Shown here piece by piece: positions 1 to 5,051 of a stretch of 5,051 bases of DNA. The position numbers and the translations under genes were made by a program. Where the stretch lies: positions 1 to 5,051 of the forward strand of contig CAIYYE010000064.1 in the NCBI GenBank assembly GCA_903930395.1. Reading direction: 5' to 3'. Position 1 is the stretch's first letter, and the number at the start of each line of letters is the position of its first letter. The notes below the pieces were generated by a model. That model was not told where the DNA came from. It worked only from the letters and a program-made list of their open reading frames with translations, and made no database searches. The DNA comes from an uncultured beta proteobacterium (GTDB lineage Bacteria > Pseudomonadota > Gammaproteobacteria > Burkholderiales > Rhodocyclaceae).

Positions 1-340
<340 letters not shown>

Positions 341-352
341 GCTTCCCATTTT

Positions 353-380
353 AAGACTTTGTGCACTGCAAAAAAGTCTT
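353..380. repeat. Inverted repeat (8-base perfect arms) just upstream of gatC
   Basis: AAGACTTT at 353-360 is perfectly complementary to AAAGTCTT at 373-380, with a 12-base centre that begins with the palindrome GTGCAC (361-366). An alternative RNA fold pairs AAGAC with GTCTT and TTTG with CAAA, leaving a bulge of three A and a seven-base loop. The right arm ends eight bases before the gatC ATG and abuts the only weak Shine-Dalgarno-like GGA (382-384). The left arm overlaps the predicted mreB -35 by two bases. It could act as an RNA hairpin in the gatC leader or as an operator. No T-run follows it, so it does not look like an intrinsic terminator. Confidence 0.6.
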
Positions 381-388
381 TGGACCCC

Positions 389-676
389 ATGTCGCTCACA
401 CTAGAACAGGTTAAACGCATCGCCCATCTCGCCCGGATCGAGATCAGCGATGACGAGGCGCTGACCACTCAGGGCCATCTCAATGGCATTTTCCAGTTGA
501 TCGAGCAGATGCAGGCGGTGGACACCCGTGGCGTCGAGCCGATGGCGCATGCCCAGGATGTCAGCCAGCGTCTGCGCGAAGACACCGTCACCGAAGGTGA
601 TCGTCGGTCAGCCTATCAGGCTGTCGCGCCGGATGTTGAAGCCGGTCTCTATCTGGTGCCGAAGGTGATCGAATGA
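389..676 (+). CDS. gatC: Asp-tRNA(Asn)/Glu-tRNA(Gln) amidotransferase subunit C (GatC)
   Basis: GatC is the small subunit of the cytoplasmic GatCAB amidotransferase. It has no catalytic site; it wraps around the GatA-GatB interface and stabilises the complex. The 95-residue product matches the usual family length. The N-terminal helix carries the typical [13 protein letters not shown] (residues 8-20). The family segment [10 protein letters not shown] (45-54) follows, and the protein closes with the characteristic LYLVPKVIE (87-95). The ATG at 389 is chosen because homologues begin at this point. The frame stays open upstream to 290, but that extension crosses the promoter region and has no family resemblance. 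The ribosome site is weak (GGA at 382-384) and sits at the foot of an inverted repeat, so initiation may be modest or regulated. The stop codon overlaps the gatA start as ATGA, implying translational coupling and roughly equal subunit output. Confidence 0.96.
   Translation: MSLTLEQVKRIAHLARIEISDDEALTTQGHLNGIFQLIEQMQAVDTRGVEPMAHAQDVSQRLREDTVTEGDRRSAYQAVAPDVEAGLYLVPKVIE
662..667 (+). promoter_or_regulatory. Shine-Dalgarno sequence for gatA inside the end of gatC
   Basis: AAGGTG lies five bases before the gatA ATG at 673, within the last codons of gatC. It is the best ribosome-binding match in the operon and contrasts with the weak sites before gatC, the lipoprotein gene and gatB. Together with the ATGA overlap it fixes the gatA start. 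Confidence 0.6.
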
Positions 677-2127
677 TCAATGCCAGCCTCAAGCAACTGT
701 CGCAGGCGCTGGCCGCCAGGCAGATTTCCAGTGTCGAACTGTCGACCCTGTTTCTTGACCGTATCGAGCGCCTGAATCCGACCCTCAATGCCTTTGTCAC
801 GGTCGACCGCGAAAAGAGCCTACTCATGGCGCGTGCCGCCGATGCCCGCATTGCTGCCGGCACGGCTGGTCCGCTGACCGGTATCCCGATTGCCCAGAAG
901 GATATTTTCTGCGCCGAAGGCTGGACGACAACCTGCGGCTCGAAGATGCTGGCCAATTTTGTCTCGCCCTACGACGCGACGGTGATTCACAAGATGCATG
1001 CCGAAGCCGGCCTGGTTTCGCTCGGCAAGACCAATATGGACGAATTTGCCATGGGTTCGTCGAACGAGACTTCGTTCTTCGGCCCGGTACGCAATCCCTG
1101 GGACAGCAGCCGTGTGCCGGGTGGTTCATCCGGCGGTTCGGCCGCCGCCGTTGCCGCCCGTCTGGCGCCGGCAGCGACCGGCACCGATACCGGCGGTTCG
1201 ATTCGCCAGCCGGCTGCACTGTGCAACCTGACCGGCCTCAAGCCGACCTACGGCGTTGTTTCCCGCTACGGCATGATCGCTTTTGCCTCGTCGCTCGACC
1301 AGGCGGGGCCCATGGCCGCCAGTGCCGAAGATTGCGCCCTGTTGCTCAATACCATGGTCGGTTTCGACGAGCGCGACTCGACTTCGCTCGACCGTCCGGT
1401 TGAAGATTACACCGCGGGTCTGGACAAGCCCCTCAACGGCCTGCGTATCGGCCTGCCCAAGGAGTTTTTCGGCGAAGGCTGCGATGCCGAGGTGATGGCT
1501 GCCGTGCGCGCCGCCATTGCCGAATACGAAAAGCTCGGGGCTACGACGGTTGAGGTTTCGCTGCCCAACTCGCACCTGTCGGTGCCAGCCTATTACGTCA
1601 TCGCGCCGGCCGAGGCCAGTTCCAACCTGTCGCGCTTTGACGGTGCCCGCTACGGTTATCGCGCGCCGGATTACGCCAATCTCGAGCAGATGTACGAGAA
1701 GACCCGCGCCCAGGGTTTCGGGGCCGAGGTCAAGCGCCGCATCATGATCGGCGCCTACGTGCTGTCGCACGGCTATTACGATGCCTACTACCTGCAGGCA
1801 CAGCGCATCCGCCGCCTGATCGCCGATGATTTCGTCGCCGCCTTCAAGCAATGCGACGTGATCATGGGGCCGACCTCGCCGTCGACGGCGTTCAAGCTCG
1901 GCGAAAAAGCAGCCGACCCGGTCCAGATGTACCTTTCGGATATCTATACCATTGCCGTCAATCTGGCCGGCCTGCCGGGCATGTCGGTGCCTTGCGGTTT
2001 CGTCGGTGGTTTGCCGGTCGGTCTGCAATTGATTGGCAACTATTTTGCCGAAGGGCAATTGCTCAACGTGGCCCACCGTTATCAACAGGCGACCGACTGG
2101 CATCAACGTCGGGCGGTCATCGCATAA
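673..2127 (+). CDS. gatA: Asp-tRNA(Asn)/Glu-tRNA(Gln) amidotransferase subunit A (GatA)
   Basis: GatA is the glutaminase subunit of GatCAB. It hydrolyses glutamine and passes the ammonia through a tunnel to GatB. The 484-residue product is of normal family length and consists of one amidase-signature domain. The Ser-cisSer-Lys triad is visible: Lys76 in GIPIAQKD (70-77), Ser152 in PGGSSGGS (149-156), and the nucleophile Ser176 in [12 protein letters not shown] (170-181). By analogy with Staphylococcus aureus GatA, Arg356 (in RRIMIGAY) and Asp423 (in YLSDIYTI) probably bind the glutamine substrate; I infer this from motif alignment by memory. The segment [17 protein letters not shown] (312-328) distinguishes true GatA from other amidases. 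The gene overlaps gatC by four bases and has a good Shine-Dalgarno at 662-667. No key residue is missing. Confidence is high, strengthened by gatC and gatB in the same operon. Confidence 0.98.
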   Translation: MINASLKQLSQALAARQISSVELSTLFLDRIERLNPTLNAFVTVDREKSLLMARAADARIAAGTAGPLTGIPIAQKDIFCAEGWTTTCGSKMLANFVSPYDATVIHKMHAEAGLVSLGKTNMDEFAMGSSNETSFFGPVRNPWDSSRVPGGSSGGSAAAVAARLAPAATGTDTGGSIRQPAALCNLTGLKPTYGVVSRYGMIAFASSLDQAGPMAASAEDCALLLNTMVGFDERDSTSLDRPVEDYTAGLDKPLNGLRIGLPKEFFGEGCDAEVMAAVRAAIAEYEKLGATTVEVSLPNSHLSVPAYYVIAPAEASSNLSRFDGARYGYRAPDYANLEQMYEKTRAQGFGAEVKRRIMIGAYVLSHGYYDAYYLQAQRIRRLIADDFVAAFKQCDVIMGPTSPSTAFKLGEKAADPVQMYLSDIYTIAVNLAGLPGMSVPCGFVGGLPVGLQLIGNYFAEGQLLNVAHRYQQATDWHQRRAVIA

Positions 2128-2129
2128 GC

Positions 2130-2663
2130 ATGTGGCGGCGTCTGCTGCTCGTTGTCGTTCTGGCTGCGGCGGGTTGTGCCGAGGTCGGCAAGGCGCCGGA
2201 TACGGCGGCCGATGTCGAGCCGGTGCCCGAAACTCAGGCCGCTGAAAGCAAAGAGCCCAAGTTCAAGAATTCGACGCTGAAGTATCTGGCCAATCGCAAC
2301 CTCAAGCCGCAGCCGACCCGTCCGCTCAACGTTCGTTCGCGCTGTACGCACAAGGATGCGATCGGTACGCAGACCCGGCTCGATCTGCTGGTCAAGGAAG
2401 CCGAGGTCAAGACATTCGTTGCCCAGGTCAGCATGAAGGGGCACGGCACCTGCCGTTTCGACCTGAATGAATTCAATCAGGTCGAAAAGATGCCGCAAGC
2501 CCTGTTGCGCCACAAAAAGCAGTCGGATTGCCTGGTCCGCATGTGGGAGCAGGGGCCAAAAGTAACGATTGCCTTCAATAGTTGTCCCAAATCCTGCGAC
2601 GGCGGGGCCTTCGAATATTTGTGGCCGATCATGGTCGAGGCGAAGAGCGGGCAATGTTTCTGA
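2130..2663 (+). CDS. Unrecognised putative lipoprotein between gatA and gatB
   Basis: I do not recognise this 177-residue protein. It starts with two arginines and a hydrophobic stretch (residues 5-14) ending in AAAGC. This fits a signal-peptidase II lipobox with Cys16 as the lipidated residue, although Ala rather than Leu at -3 makes it a relaxed match. Residues 17-65 are rich in Ala, Pro, Glu and Lys and look like a flexible tether. A compact region follows (about 66-177) with six further cysteines at 72, 108, 134, 152, 156 and 176, an even number that would suit three disulfides in the periplasm. Asp17/Asp18, which would favour inner-membrane retention, are absent (Ala-Glu instead), so outer-membrane sorting is plausible. 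The ATG at 2130 is two bases after the gatA stop. No good Shine-Dalgarno is visible, so coupled translation from gatA is likely. The frame is open further upstream inside gatA, but only this start gives a signal peptide. The gene ends 13 bases before gatB. Being a real gene is well supported; its function is unknown. Confidence 0.82.
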   Translation: MWRRLLLVVVLAAAGCAEVGKAPDTAADVEPVPETQAAESKEPKFKNSTLKYLANRNLKPQPTRPLNVRSRCTHKDAIGTQTRLDLLVKEAEVKTFVAQVSMKGHGTCRFDLNEFNQVEKMPQALLRHKKQSDCLVRMWEQGPKVTIAFNSCPKSCDGGAFEYLWPIMVEAKSGQCF

Positions 2664-2676
2664 AACGGATGAAGCT

Positions 2677-4131
2677 ATGAATCAGTGGGAAGTAGTGATC
2701 GGCATCGAAACGCACGCGCAACTGGCGACGGTTTCGAAGATTTTCTCCGGTGCCTCGACGGCTTTCGGCGCCGCACCCAATACGCAGGCCTGTGCAGTGG
2801 ATCTCGCCTTGCCGGGGGTTTTGCCGGTGCTTAACAAGAAAGCGGTCGAGTGCGCCATCCGCTTCGGCCTGGCCATCGGCGCCGAGGTCGCGCCAAAATC
2901 GGTCTTTGCCCGCAAGAACTACTTTTATCCGGACCTGCCCAAGGGCTACCAGATCAGCCAGATGGACCTGCCGGTCGTCGTCGGCGGCAACATCACGCTG
3001 CAGGTCGGACAGGGCGACAAGGCGTACGAGAAGGTCGTCCGCCTGACGCGCGCCCACCTTGAAGAGGATGCCGGCAAGTCGCTACACGAAGATTTTCAGG
3101 GTAAATCCGGCATCGACCTCAATCGTGCCGGGACGCCACTGCTCGAAATCGTTTCCGAGCCGGACATGCGTTCGTCCGATGAGGCCGTGGCCTATGCCAA
3201 GTCGCTGCACGCGCTGGTCCAGTGGATAGGCATCTGTGATGGCAACATGCAGGAAGGCTCGTTCCGTTGCGATGCCAACGTCTCGGTGCGGCCGAAAGGC
3301 CAGGCCGAATTCGGCACCCGGCGCGAAATCAAGAATCTGAATTCCTTCCGTTTCCTCAAGGAAGCCATCGACTTTGAAGTCCAGTGGCAGATCAACGAAA
3401 TCGAGGAAGGCCGCCGCATCGTGCAGGCCACCGTGCTCTTCGACCCGGATACGGGCGAAACCCGCATGATGCGCAGCAAGGAAGATGCCCACGATTACCG
3501 TTATTTCCCGGATCCCGACCTCCTGCCGCTGGTCATTTCGAGCGAATGGATGGCGCGCGTCCAGGGCGAGTTGCCGGAGTTGCCGGGCCAGATGCGCGAG
3601 CGTTTTGTCAGCGAACTGGGTCTCTCGGCCTACGACGCCAGCGCCCTGACCGCCAGTCAGGAAATCGCCGGATTTTTCCAGGCGACCGTTGCCGGCGCCG
3701 GCAAGGCCAATGCCAAGCCCTGTGCCAATTGGGTCATGGTCGATCTGGCTGCCCGCCTGAACAAGGAAGGCAAGGACATCGCCGACTCGCCGGTATCAGC
3801 CACCCAACTGGCCGGCCTGATCCTGCGTATTGCCGACAACACCATCTCCAACAACATCGCCAAGAAGGTATTCGAGGCCTTGTGGAACGGCGAGGGGGCG
3901 AGTGCCGATGAAGTCATCGACAAGCAGGGCCTCAAGCAGATCACTGACAGCGGTGCCATCGCGTCCTTGGTCGATGAGGTGCTGGCGGCCAATCCGGCCA
4001 ATGTCGCGGAATTCAAGGCCGGCAAGGAAAAGGCTTTCAATGCCTTGGTCGGTCAGGTCATGAAGGCAGCCAAGGGCAAGGCCAATCCGCAGCAGGTCAA
4101 TGACCTGCTCAAGCAGAAACTGGCAGGCTGA
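2677..4131 (+). CDS. gatB: Asp-tRNA(Asn)/Glu-tRNA(Gln) amidotransferase subunit B (GatB)
   Basis: GatB binds the mischarged tRNA, activates the Glu or Asp side chain with ATP, and amidates it with ammonia from GatA. The 484-residue product is full length. [13 protein letters not shown] (4-16) is the canonical start. HLEEDAGK (127-134), the PET112-family signature [13 protein letters not shown] (146-158), [13 protein letters not shown] (193-205), [14 protein letters not shown] (213-226) and [12 protein letters not shown] (271-282) build the catalytic cradle. A helical region follows from about 295, and the YqeY-like tRNA-binding tail occupies roughly 410-484. The ATG at 2677 is chosen because homologues start there; the frame is open back to 2569 but that part lies over the lipoprotein gene. 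The ribosome site is weak (GGA at 2667-2669). Positions that carry zinc-type cysteines in many GatB proteins read Ser24, Ala26, Cys39 and Asp42, so that site is lost, as in S. aureus GatB. The stop abuts the stop of the convergent gene. Confidence 0.98.
   Translation: MNQWEVVIGIETHAQLATVSKIFSGASTAFGAAPNTQACAVDLALPGVLPVLNKKAVECAIRFGLAIGAEVAPKSVFARKNYFYPDLPKGYQISQMDLPVVVGGNITLQVGQGDKAYEKVVRLTRAHLEEDAGKSLHEDFQGKSGIDLNRAGTPLLEIVSEPDMRSSDEAVAYAKSLHALVQWIGICDGNMQEGSFRCDANVSVRPKGQAEFGTRREIKNLNSFRFLKEAIDFEVQWQINEIEEGRRIVQATVLFDPDTGETRMMRSKEDAHDYRYFPDPDLLPLVISSEWMARVQGELPELPGQMRERFVSELGLSAYDASALTASQEIAGFFQATVAGAGKANAKPCANWVMVDLAARLNKEGKDIADSPVSATQLAGLILRIADNTISNNIAKKVFEALWNGEGASADEVIDKQGLKQITDSGAIASLVDEVLAANPANVAEFKAGKEKAFNALVGQVMKAAKGKANPQQVNDLLKQKLAG
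4091..4109. repeat. Near-perfect 19-base inverted repeat in the 3' end of gatB
   Basis: AGCAGGTCA (4091-4099) and TGACCTGCT (4101-4109) are exact reverse complements around a single A. As RNA the sequence could form an eight-base-pair stem with a three-base loop, on either strand. It lies within codons for GatB residues around 472-478, about 20 bases before the stop. No T-run follows in either direction, so it is not a standard intrinsic terminator. It might slow RNase digestion of the gatB message end, or it may be a coincidence of codon use. Confidence 0.5.
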
Positions 4132-4136
4132 TCAGC
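4127..4136. repeat. 10-base palindrome holding both convergent stop codons
   Basis: GCTGATCAGC is a perfect palindrome. Its left half contains the gatB TGA (4129-4131) and its right half the TGA of the leftward gene (4134-4132), so the two coding regions meet with no base between them. Nothing resembling a bidirectional terminator separates the genes. Confidence 0.75.
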
Positions 4137-4767
4137 GGATCGGCGGGGGCGCAGCCGGCAGGGGCCGGCGCGTCAATTCGAAATAGCGCTTGCGGTCGGC
4201 ATCGTACTTGGCCTTGATGGCCTCGAAATCCCGCTTCTTGATGTCGAGCAGCTCTTGCTGAAGCTTGATTTCGTGCTCGAGGGCGCGCAGGTCGCGCTCG
4301 AGGTCGGGCGGCAGGGCCTTTTTCTTGTAGAACTCGGCCTCATCCTCGAATTTCTTGCGCTTGCTCCGTGCCTGATCGATCCGGGAAATCGTCGCCAGAA
4401 TGGCGAAATTGACGTCGGCCTCGGCCTTTTTCTGGGCCAGATCGATATCTTCCGGCATGGCATAGGTATCGAGCAGGGCCTGGTCACGCCGGCGCTGTTC
4501 GCGGCTGGCATCTTCAAGTTGCTTGCGCCGACGGTTTTCCGCTACCTGCTCGGCTTTCTGCTCCGGCGTCAAGGCGGCGCCGACTTCCTTGACGATGTTG
4601 CCGCCGCTGTCCAGAACGCGATAGGCGCGGCCACGACATTGGTCCGGCAGCACATCGCCGCACACCCGGCGGCCGGTGCTCGGGTCGTGGCAGCAGAAAA
4701 ATTCACCCGCCGCCTGTGCCGAGCCAAGCGAAATCAGGAGCAGGGGGAGCAGTAGTAGCTTAGGCAT
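4132..4767 (-). CDS. Secreted coiled-coil protein with N-terminal DUF4124-like region, function unknown
   Basis: The 211-residue product opens with a clear Sec signal peptide: MPK, a leucine-rich core (4-14), then a likely signal peptidase I site after AQA (17-19) or the next Ala. The mature N-terminus holds four cysteines (25, 26, 36, 44) in a segment [17 protein letters not shown] that resembles small periplasmic DUF4124 proteins of Betaproteobacteria; this is recalled similarity, not searched. From about residue 67 to 198 the sequence is almost entirely charged and helical, rich in Glu, Lys, Arg, Gln and Leu, and suggests a long coiled coil. The tail is proline-rich ([12 protein letters not shown]). 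The ATG at 4767 is preferred because it gives the signal peptide; the frame extends upstream to 4854, but that adds only an Arg/Ser/Thr-rich stretch lying over pyrE. The start overlaps the pyrE stop by eight bases, implying co-transcription and coupled translation. A role in the envelope is inferred; no specific function can be given. Confidence 0.85.
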   Translation of the reverse strand: MPKLLLLPLLLISLGSAQAAGEFFCCHDPSTGRRVCGDVLPDQCRGRAYRVLDSGGNIVKEVGAALTPEQKAEQVAENRRRKQLEDASREQRRRDQALLDTYAMPEDIDLAQKKAEADVNFAILATISRIDQARSKRKKFEDEAEFYKKKALPPDLERDLRALEHEIKLQQELLDIKKRDFEAIKAKYDADRKRYFELTRRPLPAAPPPIR

Positions 4768-5051
4768 GGATGCCGTACTGCTCCCGGTAGTGCGTGACCG
4801 CGTCACGGTACGTGGCGAATTCCTGATGATCGGCGAGGAAGGCCATGAGATCACTGAGTCCAGCTACGGCGATGACCGGGATGCCATAGTCGCGCTGGAC
4901 TTCCTGGACGGCAGACAATTCACCCTGGCCGCGTTCCTGGCGGTCGAGGGCGATCAGCACACCGGCCGGCATGGCGCCCGCCGCGCGGATCAGTTCGACC
5001 GATTCGCGAACCGAGGTGCCGGCAGAAATCACGTCATCGACGATAAGCACC
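4760..5051 (-). CDS. pyrE: Orotate phosphoribosyltransferase, C-terminal part (5' end beyond window)
   Basis: PyrE transfers the phosphoribosyl group of PRPP to orotate, giving orotidine 5'-monophosphate, the penultimate step of de novo UMP synthesis in the cytoplasm. The visible 96 residues begin at the PRPP-binding loop, [17 protein letters not shown], whose two adjacent Asp residues and following AGT contact PRPP and its Mg ion in this family. [20 protein letters not shown] follows about 15 residues later and is a very close match to the corresponding Escherichia coli PyrE segment. It ends YGIHA. Roughly the first 115-120 residues of a protein of about 213 lie beyond the right edge. The codon at 5050-5048 is an internal GTG (Val), not a start. 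The stop at 4762-4760 lies within the first codons of the coiled-coil gene downstream. Confidence 0.96.
   Translation of the reverse strand, partial: VLIVDDVISAGTSVRESVELIRAAGAMPAGVLIALDRQERGQGELSAVQEVQRDYGIPVIAVAGLSDLMAFLADHQEFATYRDAVTHYREQYGIHA

Noticed and set aside
1130..1200. An 11-base direct repeat, CCGGCGGTTCG, at 1130-1140 and 1190-1200
   Set aside because: Both copies encode the Gly-Gly-Ser elements of the amidase signature (residues 154-156 and 174-176), so the repeat is explained by protein constraint and shared codon choice.
1126..2106. A 326-codon open frame on the minus strand, antisense to gatA
   Set aside because: It lies entirely within gatA, has no recognisable domain, and is what GC-rich codon bias produces on the opposite strand. 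gatA itself is unambiguous.
1851..2129. Extension of the lipoprotein frame 93 codons upstream into gatA
   Set aside because: It would bury the signal peptide in the middle of the protein; the ATG at 2130 places the hydrophobic segment and lipobox at the N-terminus.
2569..2676. N-terminal extension of gatB to an ATG at 2569
   Set aside because: It overlaps the lipoprotein gene in another frame, and the known GatB start ([10 protein letters not shown]) follows the ATG at 2677 directly.
4300..4326. A short T-run (4319-4323) after GC-rich sequence, considered as a gatB terminator
   Set aside because: No convincing stem precedes it, and it lies about 190 bases inside the opposite gene, where AAAAAG-type lysine codons explain the run.
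4255..4755. A 166-codon plus-strand frame with hydrophobic, membrane-like sequence
   Set aside because: It is the antisense of a Lys/Glu-rich coiled coil; AAG and GAG read backwards become Leu codons, creating false hydrophobic segments. The minus-strand gene has a signal peptide and coupled start and is preferred.

Overview
The window looks like an ordinary chromosomal housekeeping region of a GC-rich Betaproteobacterium. The encoded MreB, GatCAB and PyrE proteins, and the order mreB (leftward) | gatC-gatA-...-gatB (rightward) | ...-pyrE (leftward), recall the Rhodocyclales/Burkholderiales. A Dechloromonas- or Azonexus-like genome is my best guess. The lineage call rests on recalled protein similarity and synteny, not on a search.

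Layout from left to right. (1) 1-287, minus: the first 95 codons of mreB, the cell-shape actin, running off the left edge. (2) 288-388: a 101-base divergent spacer with a good sigma70-like promoter for mreB, a weaker candidate for gatC, and an inverted repeat ending 8 bases before the gatC start. (3) 389-4131, plus: one apparent operon, gatC, gatA, an unrecognised lipoprotein gene, then gatB. Spacing is very tight: ATGA overlap, 2 bases, 13 bases. (4) 4132-4767, minus: a secreted, cysteine-containing, coiled-coil protein whose N-terminal part resembles DUF4124 proteins. Its stop codon abuts the gatB stop codon with no base between. (5) 4760-5051, minus: the C-terminal part of pyrE, cut by the right edge and overlapping the start of the coiled-coil gene by 8 bases.

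How the genes work together. GatC, GatA and GatB form the tRNA-dependent amidotransferase that converts mischarged Glu-tRNA(Gln) and/or Asp-tRNA(Asn) to the correct aminoacyl-tRNA. GatA releases ammonia from glutamine, GatB activates the tRNA-bound acid, and GatC holds GatA and GatB together. In Betaproteobacteria that also have GlnRS, Asn-tRNA(Asn) is the more likely product, but no tRNA synthetase gene lies here to confirm it. The lipoprotein gene lodged between gatA and gatB has no evident link to this cytoplasmic reaction and is the least explained element. PyrE belongs to de novo pyrimidine synthesis, and its coiled-coil partner is probably co-transcribed with it.

I see no mobile element, CRISPR array, tRNA, rRNA or phage gene. 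No gene-free stretch exceeds about 100 bases. I found no convincing new multi-gene system; the points worth a second look are small-scale.
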